In this document: piece after piece, positions 1 to 6,493 of the stretch
How positions within the stretch are numbered: the stretch's first letter is position 1
Layout of the letters: each line of letters starts with the position of its first letter
From: Massilia sp.
Lineage (GTDB): Bacteria > Pseudomonadota > Gammaproteobacteria > Burkholderiales > Burkholderiaceae_D
Direction of reading: 5' to 3'
NCBI GenBank assembly: GCA_028291845.1
Contig: JAQGNM010000015.1
Location: 1-8,432 of the forward strand
DNA length: 8,432 nucleotides
The notes under the pieces: generated by a model
Databases searched by the model: none
What the model saw: only the letters and a program-made list of their open reading frames with translations
What the model was told of the DNA's origin: nothing
Position numbers and translations under genes: made by a program

Positions 1-1
1 C

Positions 2-55
2 GAATTGGGGCTGCGGTTTTTGAACGATTTACAGCAGATGTTCCTGGGAACGTGA
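2..55 (+). CDS. Possible 3' end of an unidentified plus-strand gene
   Basis: Frame 2 is open from the left edge and ends at TGA (53-55). It reads ELGLRFLNDLQQMFLGT, a plausible amphipathic helix. Its third-position GC (11 of 17 codons) is closer to the surrounding genes than the competing frames are. Only 17 codons are visible, so no family can be named. An alternative is frame 1, open from 1 to the TAA at 118-120 and running through the palindromic repeat. Its first 20 codons have only about 40% GC at third positions, so it looks less like coding sequence of this genome. The stretch could also be non-coding. Confidence 0.3.
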   Translation, partial: ELGLRFLNDLQQMFLGT

Positions 56-60
56 TCAGG

Positions 61-84
61 CCGGGGACAGGCCCGGGGACAGGC
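61..84 (+). repeat. 12-bp perfect tandem duplication, 2 copies
   Basis: CCGGGGACAGGC occurs at 61-72 and again at 73-84 without change. The second copy is the left arm of the palindrome that follows, so the first looks like a duplicated half-arm of the same element, for example from replication slippage on the hairpin. Confidence 0.9.
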
Positions 85-108
85 CCTGCGGGCCTGTCCC
101 CTGCTTTA
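75..108 (+). repeat. Palindromic interspersed repeat, copy 1
   Basis: GGGGACAGGCCC (75-86) and GGGCCTGTCCCC (90-101) are perfect 12-bp inverted arms around a TGC loop, followed by T and GCTTTA (103-108). The 34-nt unit matches the reverse complement of 147-180 at 32 positions. It resembles the REP-like palindromes scattered between genes in many proteobacteria (family-level knowledge, not a match to a named family). No T-run follows the stem, so it is not a standard intrinsic terminator, although the RNA hairpin could still protect 3' ends or slow polymerase. Confidence 0.85.
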
Positions 109-116
109 AATGCCAA

Positions 117-1730
117 CTAACAGATAGCCAATTGTCGGCCGGCCGCTAAAGCCGGGGACAGGCCCGCAGGGCCAGTCCCCCGGCCTTTGGCCTGCAACCT
201 GAACCCCGCCGCCACCTCGGCCAGCGACCTGGCCTGCTCCTGCATGCTGGCCGCCGCCGCCGCCGCTTCCTCCACCAGCGCCGCGTTCTGCTGCGTCACC
301 TTGTCCATTTCGACGATCGCCTGGTTGACCTGATCGATGCCGGTGCGCTGCTCCTGGCTGGCCAGGGTGATTTCGGCGACCATGTCGTTCACGCGCGCCA
401 CGCTGGCCACCACTTCCTGCATGGTCGAACCGGCGTCGCGCACCAGGCGGGTGCCGGTGTTGACCTGGCCGACCGAATCGTCGATCAGGGTCTTGATCTC
501 CTTGGCGGCGCCGGCCGAGCGCTGCGCCAGGTTTCTCACTTCCGAGGCGACCACGGCGAAGCCGCGGCCCTGCTCGCCGGCGCGCGCCGCTTCCACGGCG
601 GCGTTCAGCGCCAGGATATTGGTTTGAAAGGCGATGCTGTCGATGACGCCGATGATGTCGACGATCTTGCGCGAGGACGCGTCGATCGAGCTCATGGTAT
701 CGACCACGCGGTTGACGATGTCGCCGCCCTTGGCCGCCACCGCGGACGCCGTCACCGCCAGCGCATTGGCCTGCTGGGCATTGTCGGCGTTCTGGCGCAC
801 CGTCGAGGTCAATTCCTCCATCGAGGCGGCGGTCTCTTCGAGCGAACCGGCCTGCTGCTCGGTGCGCGCCGACAGATCCAGATTGCCGGCGGCGATCTGG
901 CTGGAGGCGCTGGCGATGGTCGCCGTGCCGCTCTGCACCTGCGAGACGACGTTGAACAGCGAATCGTTCATGCGTGCGAGCGCACGCATCAGGTCGCCGA
1001 TCTCGTCGCGCCCGGCGCTTTTGAAAGTGGTGGTGAGGTCGCCCGCCGCTACCGTTTCGGCCACGCTGACGGCGTCGCGCAAGGGCGTCGTGATCGAGCG
1101 CGAGATCAGCCAGGCCATGGTCGCGCCGCCGCCGACCACCAGCGCGCCCAGCGCCAGCAACAGGGTGAAGGAGCGCCTGCCGGCCGCCTCCAGCGCGGCG
1201 GCGGTGTCGTCGATATTCTTGCGCTCGAGCGCCAGCAAGGCTTGCACCTTGGCCGAATAGGCCGCCGCCGCTGGCGCGAACTGCTTGTCGAACGCGGCCA
1301 CGCTGGCGGCGGCATCGCCGGCTTTTTTGGCGTCCATCACCTTGACCTTGGCTGCCTGGTACACGGCGCGGTCGGCGACGACCGCCTTCATCACGGCCTT
1401 TTCCTCGTCGTCGGCCAGTAGCGGTTCGATCTGCTTGATCATTGCCGTGCTGCGCGTGACGCTGTCGGCGATGTCCTTGGCGAACACGCTCGAGAGGGTG
1501 TCGTCGCTGCTGCGGGCGATCAGCGCGGTGCGCGCCACCGCCGAATTGATATTCGTGTACCAGTCCGAAACCAGCCGCTCCTTCGCCAGCGGCAGCGCCG
1601 TCATGTGCCTGGTCGCCTCGGCGCCGGCGCGCGCGGCGCTCAGGGCGTAGCCGGTCGAGATGATGGAGAGCAGCAGGATGATGCCGAAGGCAAGCCCGAG
1701 GCGGGTGCCGATCCGTAGACGAAATAACAT
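117..1730 (-). CDS. Methyl-accepting chemotaxis protein (4HB type)
   Basis: This 537-residue inner-membrane chemoreceptor should sense a periplasmic ligand and control the CheA kinase through CheW. Domains in order: TM1 about 9-31; periplasmic helical domain about 32-187, with the size and composition of a four-helix-bundle (4HB_MCP) sensor; TM2 about 188-210; HAMP about 211-263; and a cytoplasmic coiled-coil signalling domain about 264-510. The hairpin tip is near 363-406 and contains the conserved FQTNILALNAAVEAARAGE and GRGFAVVA-EVR-LAQRSA motifs. The stretch ARTEQQAGSLEETAASMEEL (288-307) looks like a methylation helix. No NWETF-type CheR/CheB tether is present. The ATG at 1730 has AAGG 8 nt upstream. 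The fold normally ends near residue 512 (GFRLQ). The last 25 or so residues run through a palindromic repeat to a TAG at 117-119 and look like an acquired extension. The ligand cannot be predicted. Confidence 0.97.
   Translation of the reverse strand: MLFRLRIGTRLGLAFGIILLLSIISTGYALSAARAGAEATRHMTALPLAKERLVSDWYTNINSAVARTALIARSSDDTLSSVFAKDIADSVTRSTAMIKQIEPLLADDEEKAVMKAVVADRAVYQAAKVKVMDAKKAGDAAASVAAFDKQFAPAAAAYSAKVQALLALERKNIDDTAAALEAAGRRSFTLLLALGALVVGGGATMAWLISRSITTPLRDAVSVAETVAAGDLTTTFKSAGRDEIGDLMRALARMNDSLFNVVSQVQSGTATIASASSQIAAGNLDLSARTEQQAGSLEETAASMEELTSTVRQNADNAQQANALAVTASAVAAKGGDIVNRVVDTMSSIDASSRKIVDIIGVIDSIAFQTNILALNAAVEAARAGEQGRGFAVVASEVRNLAQRSAGAAKEIKTLIDDSVGQVNTGTRLVRDAGSTMQEVVASVARVNDMVAEITLASQEQRTGIDQVNQAIVEMDKVTQQNAALVEEAAAAAASMQEQARSLAEVAAGFRLQAKGRGTGPAGLSPALAAGRQLAIC
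147..180 (-). repeat. Palindromic interspersed repeat, copy 2, inverted
   Basis: Read on the minus strand this is copy 1 with two changes (A to T in the left arm, T to G before GCTTTA). One substitution breaks the otherwise perfect 12-bp stem. The GCTTTA end (152-147) faces that of copy 1, so the two copies form an inverted pair with a 38-nt spacer (109-146) that could pair with each other as a long hairpin or cruciform. This copy lies wholly inside the chemoreceptor reading frame and supplies part of its C-terminal tail. Confidence 0.85.
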
Positions 1731-1776
1731 GGGGTTTGCCTTGAAAATGATTCAAAAATAGTACTACAAGGCAACT

Positions 1777-1804
1777 ATTATGCGCCTGTAACTATCCACA
1801 GGCG
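1777..1804 (-). promoter_or_regulatory. Candidate chemoreceptor promoter with operator-like inverted repeat
   Basis: On the minus strand CATAAT (1782-1777) matches the -10 consensus at 5 of 6 positions. Directly upstream sits a perfect inverted repeat, CGCCTGT (1783-1789) and ACAGGCG (1798-1804) with an 8-nt spacer. It covers the region where the -35 should be. The hexamer at 17-bp spacing (TCGCCT) is a poor -35, which suggests activator dependence, a different sigma factor or a wrong -10 call. I could not fit a good sigma-28 (TAAA-N15-GCCGATAA) promoter. Confidence 0.4.
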
Positions 1805-1838
1805 ATAGGCAGAAGTGATTATTTTATTTTGTGGGCGC

Positions 1839-1867
1839 AAAAAACAACGGAGCCACGCGGCTCCGTT
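1839..1867 (-). terminator. Rho-independent terminator of the efflux operon
   Basis: On the minus strand, about 29 nt after the outer-membrane channel's stop codon, AACGGAGCC and GGCTCCGTT form a perfect 9-bp stem around the 4-nt loop GCGT. A G and then six Ts (1844-1839) follow. This is a textbook intrinsic terminator and separates the efflux operon from the chemoreceptor gene downstream. Confidence 0.92.
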
Positions 1868-1870
1868 TCA

Positions 1871-1890
1871 CTGGCGCTGGCTGGCGCTGG
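1871..1890. repeat. 10-bp perfect tandem repeat, 2 copies
   Basis: CTGGCGCTGG is repeated back to back at 1871-1880 and 1881-1890, between the channel gene's stop codon and the terminator stem. It is short and non-coding and may be a simple slippage duplication. Confidence 0.8.
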
Positions 1891-1895
1891 TGCGG

Positions 1896-3323
1896 TCAGC
1901 GTTGTGCGCTGACCTGCGCGATCGGCTCGGCGGCGCTCCAGCCGCCGCCGAGTACGCGGTACAGGGTGACCTGGTTCTGCAGGCGCAGCAGGTTGGCCGA
2001 AATGGCCGCACGCTGGGCGTCGAACAGGGCGCGCTGGGCGTCGAGCAGTTCCAGGTAGGAGCTGGCGCCGGACTTGTAGCGCAAGTCCGCCAGGCTGAAA
2101 CGGTCCGCTTCGGCTTCGGCGACGCGGCGTTGCGCGCGCAGTTGCTCGGCAAACGTCGCCTGGCCGGCCAGGCTGTCCGACACTTCGCGGAACGCCACCT
2201 GGATGGCTTTTTCGTAGTTGGCCACGGCGATGTCGTTGCCGACGCGGGCGGCGGCCAGGTTCGCCTTGTTGCGGCCGTAGTCGAAAATCGGCAGCACCGC
2301 TTGCGGCGCGAAGGTCCAGCCGAACGAGCCGCCCTTGAACAGGCCTGACAATTCGCCGCTGGCGGTGCCGGCGCTGGCGGTGAGCGAAATGCGCGGGAAG
2401 AAGTTGGCGCGGGCGGCGCCGATGTTGGCGTTGGCCGCGACCAGCTGCTGCTCGGCCGAGCGGATATCCGGGCGCGTCGCCAGCAAGTCCGACGGCAGGC
2501 CGGCCGGCAGGTCGGCCAGTTCGGTCTGCGCCAGGGTGCGCGTAGCGGGCAGGGTGGCCGGCAAGGGCTGGCCGACCAGCTGGATCAGCAGGTTGGCGTC
2601 CTGGGCGCGCTGGCGCAACTGCTGCGCCAGCACGACTCTGGCCGTTTCAACCAGCGATACCCCTTGCTGCAGGTCGAGTTTCGACACCACGCCATTGTCG
2701 AATTTCAGCTGGATCAGGCGCAGCGATTCTTCACGCCCGGCCAGGGTCTGGCGCGTCAGCTCCAGCAGTTCTTCATCGGCCAGCAGCGACAGATAGGTGT
2801 TGGCGACCGAGGAGATCAGGCTGATCTGCGTGGCGTTTCTGGCTTCGGCGGTGGCGAGAAACTGCGCCAGCGCGGCGTCCGACAGATTGCGCACGCGGCC
2901 GAACAAATCGAGCTCGAAGGCGGACACGCCCAGACCCACCGCGTACACGCTGCTGATGCTGTCGTTGGGGCCGGGCGTGCGCTCGCCCGAGGCGACCGCG
3001 CTGACCGAGGGCAGGATGTCGGCACGGCGGATCTGGTATGCCGCACGCGCCTGCTCGATGTTCAGGATCGCCACGCGCAGGTCGCGGTTGTTGGCCAGCG
3101 CCAGGTTGATCAGCTGGTTCAGGCGGGCGTCGGCAAAATAGCTTTGCCAGACGATCGACGAGGCCGCGCGGGCGTCGGCCGTGCTGGCGGGGGCGTCGGG
3201 GAAGCTGGCCGCCACCGGCGCTTGCGGGCGCTGGTACTTCGGCGCCAGCGACATGCAGCCCGACAGTACCATCGCCAGCGCGAGGGGCAGCAGGGCGGGC
3301 GTAACAGCGAAACGTTTCATCAT
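1896..3323 (-). CDS. RND efflux outer-membrane channel lipoprotein (OprM/NodT family)
   Basis: This 475-residue protein should be the TolC-like exit duct of the tripartite pump, trimeric in the outer membrane with a long periplasmic helical tunnel. The N-terminus has a lipoprotein signal, with lipobox LSGC and acylated Cys23, followed by MSLAPKYQRP, which is typical of OprM/NodT proteins. Two repeated outer-membrane-efflux (OEP) halves follow: the first about 60-250, with the motif ELDLFGRVRN, and the second about 270-460, with ATRPDIRSAEQQLVAANANI, FFPRISLTAS, PIFDYGRNKANL and YKSGASSYLELLDAQRALFD. Its length is normal for the family. The ATG at 3323 overlaps the permease stop as ATGA, and GAGGA lies 6 nt upstream within the permease's last codons, so the two are probably translationally coupled. 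A second ATG (3320) directly follows and would also work. A terminator lies just downstream. Confidence 0.97.
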   Translation of the reverse strand: MMKRFAVTPALLPLALAMVLSGCMSLAPKYQRPQAPVAASFPDAPASTADARAASSIVWQSYFADARLNQLINLALANNRDLRVAILNIEQARAAYQIRRADILPSVSAVASGERTPGPNDSISSVYAVGLGVSAFELDLFGRVRNLSDAALAQFLATAEARNATQISLISSVANTYLSLLADEELLELTRQTLAGREESLRLIQLKFDNGVVSKLDLQQGVSLVETARVVLAQQLRQRAQDANLLIQLVGQPLPATLPATRTLAQTELADLPAGLPSDLLATRPDIRSAEQQLVAANANIGAARANFFPRISLTASAGTASGELSGLFKGGSFGWTFAPQAVLPIFDYGRNKANLAAARVGNDIAVANYEKAIQVAFREVSDSLAGQATFAEQLRAQRRVAEAEADRFSLADLRYKSGASSYLELLDAQRALFDAQRAAISANLLRLQNQVTLYRVLGGGWSAAEPIAQVSAQR

Positions 3324-6300
3324 ACTTTTTCCTCTACGACGGCGGCAGGGCCGGCCACATGCGGCCTGGCCGGATGTGGATGGTCCTTGCCACCAAATAA
3401 TTTACGAACCAGCACGAAGAACACCGGCACGAAGAACACGCCCAGTGCCGTGGCGGTGATCATCCCGCCCATCACGCCGGTACCGATGGCGCGCTGGCTG
3501 GCCGAACCTGCGCCGGAGGCGATCACCAGCGGCAGCACGCCGAGGATGAAGGCCATCGAGGTCATCAGAATCGGCCGGAAACGCAGGTGGCAGGCGGCGA
3601 TCGCGGCGTCGACCGCCGACATGCCTTGGGCCTGCAGGTCCTTGGCGAACTCGATGATCAGCACGGCGTTTTTCGCACCCAGGCCGATGATGGTGATCAG
3701 GCCGACCTTGAAGTAGACGTCGTTGGGCAGGCCGCGCGCGGTGGCCGCCGTCAGCGCGCCAAGCACGCCGAACGGCACCACCAGCAGCACGGCGACCGGG
3801 ATCGACCAGCTTTCATACAGCGCGGCCAGGGCCAGGAACACCGCCAGCAGGGCAAAGCCGAGCAGCACGAACACGGTCGAGCCGGACAGCTGCTCTTCGC
3901 GCGACTGGCCGGTCCATTCGAAGCCGAAACCGGCCGGCAGCTGCGCTGCCATCTTCTCCATCTCGGCCAGCGCCTGGCCGGTCGAGTAGCCCTTGGCGGC
4001 GTCGCCCGAGATGCGCATGGTCGAGTAGCCGTTGTAGCGCACCGTCTGCATCGGACCGGTGATCCAGCGGGTGGTGGCAAACGCCGACAGCGGCACCTGC
4101 TGGCCCTTGCTGTTGACGGCGTTCAGGCGCAGCAGGTCTTCCGGCTGCATGCGCGACTCGGCTTCGGCCTGCACCACGACCCGCTGCAGGCGGCCGTTGT
4201 TCGGGAAGTCGTTGATGTACGCCGAACCGAGCGAGGTGGAAATGGCGGTGTTGATGGCGTCAAACGTCACGCCCAGCGCATTGGCCTTGTCGCGGTCGAT
4301 ATCGAGCTGCACCTGCGGCGCCGCTTCCAGGCCTTCCGGGCGCACGCCGGCCAGCACCGGGTTTTTCGACGCCATGCCCAGCATCTGGTTACGCGCCGCC
4401 AGCAGGGCGGCCGGGCCGTTACCGCCGCGGTCCTGCAGGCGGAACGAGAAGCCGGTGCCGGTGCCCAGTTCGGGAATCGGCGGCGGCGACAGGGCGAACA
4501 CGAAGGAATCGCGCTGCGTCGACAGGGCGCCGGTGATGCGGCCGGCGAGGTCGGCGGCGCCGTGACCGGCCCCGCGTTCCTTCCAGTCCTTCAGCGGAAT
4601 GAAGGCCAGCGCCACGTTCTGGCCCTGGCCGGAGAAGTTAAAGCCGAGCACGCTGACCATGCTGGCCACTTCCGGCTGCTTCATGATGAACGCTTCCGCA
4701 TCCTTCATCACTTTCGAAGTGCGCTCGATGGTGGCGCCGGCCGGCAGCTGGACGTTGGCGATGATGTAACCCTGGTCTTCGTTCGGCAGGAACGAAGACG
4801 GCAGGCGCGTGAAGATCAGGCCGACCAGGCCGATGACCAGCACAAAAGCCACCAAAGCGCGGCCCGTATGCCGCAGAATGGCGGCAACCCAGCCTTCGTA
4901 GCGCTTGGCGGTCGTGGTGAAGCCCCGGTTGAACCAGCCGAAGAAGCCTGTTTTCGCATGCGCATGGCCTTTTTCGACCGGCTTCAGGAAGTGCGCGCAC
5001 AGGGCAGGGGTCAGCGACAGTGCCATGAAGGCGGAGAAGAAGATCGACGACACCATCACCGCCGAGAACTGGCGGTAAATGTTACCGACCGCGCCGGCGA
5101 AAAACGCCAGCGGCACGAACACGCTGATCAAAACCACCGTCACGCCGATGATGGCGCCGGAAATCTGGCCCATGGCTTTACGGGTCGCTTCCAGCGGCGG
5201 CAAGCCTTCCTCGGACATGATCCGCTCGACGTTTTCCACCACCACGATGGCGTCGTCGACGACGATACCGATCACCAGCACCATGCCGAACATGGTCAGC
5301 ACGTTGATCGAGAAGCCGAGGGCGAGCAGGGTCGCGAGCGAACCGAGCAGGGCGACCGGCACCACGATGGTGGGAATCAGGGTGTAGCGGAAGTTTTGCA
5401 GGAACAGGTACATCACCACGAACACCAGCAGCACCGCTTCGATCAGGGTTTCCACCACTTGCTTGATGGAGATGTCGACAAACGCCGAGCTGTCGAACGG
5501 GATCGCGTATTTCATGCCAGGAGGGAAATATTTCGACAATTCCTTCATGCGCGCACGGATCAGCTTGGCGGTCTCGAGCGCATTGCCCGATGGCGCCAGC
5601 TGCACGCCGATACCGGTCGACGGCTTGCCGTTCAGGCGCGCCGAGGTGCCGTAGCTTTGGCCGCCCAGCTCGATGCGGGCGACGTCTCTCAGGCGCACGG
5701 TGGAGCCGTCCGGATTGGCGCGCAGGACGATGTTGCCGAACTGCTCGACGGTGCTCAGCTGGCCGGTGACCACCACGGTGGCCGAAATGGTCTGGCCGGT
5801 CTGCAGCGGCAAGTCGCCGATGGTGCCCGAAGACACCTGGGCATTTTGCTGGCGGATGGCGTTGTTGACATCGGCGGTCGACAGATTGAAGCCGACCAGC
5901 TTGGCAGGATCGATCCAGATGCGCATCGCCTTTTCGGTACCGAACAGCTGGGCCTGGCCGACGCCCTTGATGCGCTGGATTTCAGGCAGCACGGTGCGCG
6001 AGGCGTAGTCGCCCAATGCGATCGGGTCCCATTTCGGGTCGTCCGACGACAGGATGGTAAACAGCAGGAAGTTCGAACGGGCCTTGTCGACCCGCACGCC
6101 CTGCTGCACCACCGCCTGCGGCAGGCGCGGGGTGGCGCGTCCCAGGCGGTTCTGGACGTCGACCTGCGCCAGGTCCGGATTGGTGCCGGTTTCAAAACTC
6201 AGGGTGATGGTGCCGGTGCCGTTGGCCTGGCTGATCGACTCCATGTAGATCAGGCCGGGAGAGCCGTTCATTTCGCGTTCGATCACGCTGATGACGGAGT

Positions 6301-6475
6301 CTTCCAGGGTCTGGGCCGAGGCGCCCGGGTAGGCGGTGGTGACAACGATCGCCGGCGGCGCCACGCTCGGGTACTGCGCGATCGGCAGCTGGGTGATGGC
6401 GACACCGCCCATCACCATGATGAATAAGGCGATCACCCACGCGAAAACGGGGCGATCAATAAAAAAGCGAGCCAT
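3320..6475 (-). CDS. RND multidrug efflux permease, HAE-1 family (AcrB/MexB type)
   Basis: This 1051-residue inner-membrane proton/drug antiporter forms the pump's trimeric core and extrudes hydrophobic and amphiphilic compounds from the periplasm and membrane. The start MARFFIDRPVFAWVIALFIM is characteristic. The architecture is the usual twelve-helix duplication: TM1 about 10-28, a large periplasmic porter/docking loop, TM2-6 about 340-495, TM7 about 540-555, a second periplasmic loop, and TM8-12 about 866-1025. The proton-relay residues are present: Asp407 and Asp408 in GIVVDDAIVVVENV, Lys935 in GLGAKNA, Arg965/Arg967 and Thr972 in LRFRPILMTS. Phenylalanines that line the AcrB drug pocket have counterparts (Phe136, Phe178, Phe612, Phe614, Phe625). 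The switch-loop region GFNFSGQGQN is intact. This pattern fits a drug pump, not a heavy-metal (CusA-type) pump. The start has AGGA 7 nt upstream and lies 18 nt after the adaptor stop. The exact substrate range cannot be read from the sequence. Confidence 0.99.
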   Translation of the reverse strand: MARFFIDRPVFAWVIALFIMVMGGVAITQLPIAQYPSVAPPAIVVTTAYPGASAQTLEDSVISVIEREMNGSPGLIYMESISQANGTGTITLSFETGTNPDLAQVDVQNRLGRATPRLPQAVVQQGVRVDKARSNFLLFTILSSDDPKWDPIALGDYASRTVLPEIQRIKGVGQAQLFGTEKAMRIWIDPAKLVGFNLSTADVNNAIRQQNAQVSSGTIGDLPLQTGQTISATVVVTGQLSTVEQFGNIVLRANPDGSTVRLRDVARIELGGQSYGTSARLNGKPSTGIGVQLAPSGNALETAKLIRARMKELSKYFPPGMKYAIPFDSSAFVDISIKQVVETLIEAVLLVFVVMYLFLQNFRYTLIPTIVVPVALLGSLATLLALGFSINVLTMFGMVLVIGIVVDDAIVVVENVERIMSEEGLPPLEATRKAMGQISGAIIGVTVVLISVFVPLAFFAGAVGNIYRQFSAVMVSSIFFSAFMALSLTPALCAHFLKPVEKGHAHAKTGFFGWFNRGFTTTAKRYEGWVAAILRHTGRALVAFVLVIGLVGLIFTRLPSSFLPNEDQGYIIANVQLPAGATIERTSKVMKDAEAFIMKQPEVASMVSVLGFNFSGQGQNVALAFIPLKDWKERGAGHGAADLAGRITGALSTQRDSFVFALSPPPIPELGTGTGFSFRLQDRGGNGPAALLAARNQMLGMASKNPVLAGVRPEGLEAAPQVQLDIDRDKANALGVTFDAINTAISTSLGSAYINDFPNNGRLQRVVVQAEAESRMQPEDLLRLNAVNSKGQQVPLSAFATTRWITGPMQTVRYNGYSTMRISGDAAKGYSTGQALAEMEKMAAQLPAGFGFEWTGQSREEQLSGSTVFVLLGFALLAVFLALAALYESWSIPVAVLLVVPFGVLGALTAATARGLPNDVYFKVGLITIIGLGAKNAVLIIEFAKDLQAQGMSAVDAAIAACHLRFRPILMTSMAFILGVLPLVIASGAGSASQRAIGTGVMGGMITATALGVFFVPVFFVLVRKLFGGKDHPHPARPHVAGPAAVVEEKV

Positions 6476-6493
6476 GAGTGAATCCTGTTCTGG

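Noticed and set aside
75..101. Copy 1 palindrome as a Rho-independent terminator
   Set aside because: The stem is strong, but neither strand has a T-run after it. The wider repeat conservation points to an interspersed element instead.
61..180. A CRISPR array
   Set aside because: There are only two repeat copies, in inverted and not direct orientation, with no regular spacers and no cas genes.
106..1755. A 549-codon open frame on the minus strand, longer than the chemoreceptor frame it overlaps
   Set aside because: The product is an Arg/Gly/His-rich string without recognisable domains, typical of an out-of-frame reading of GC-rich coding DNA. The overlapping frame encodes a complete, canonical chemoreceptor.
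1792..1800. CTATCCACA, one base away from a DnaA box
   Set aside because: It is a single isolated site without companions or an AT-rich unwinding region. It falls inside the promoter inverted repeat and is likely coincidental.
3587..6427. A 946-codon open frame on the plus strand, antisense to the permease gene
   Set aside because: It reads as low-complexity Arg/Gln/His/Gly-rich sequence with no domain, and the opposite strand encodes a full RND permease with all key residues. Long antisense frames are expected in high-GC genes.
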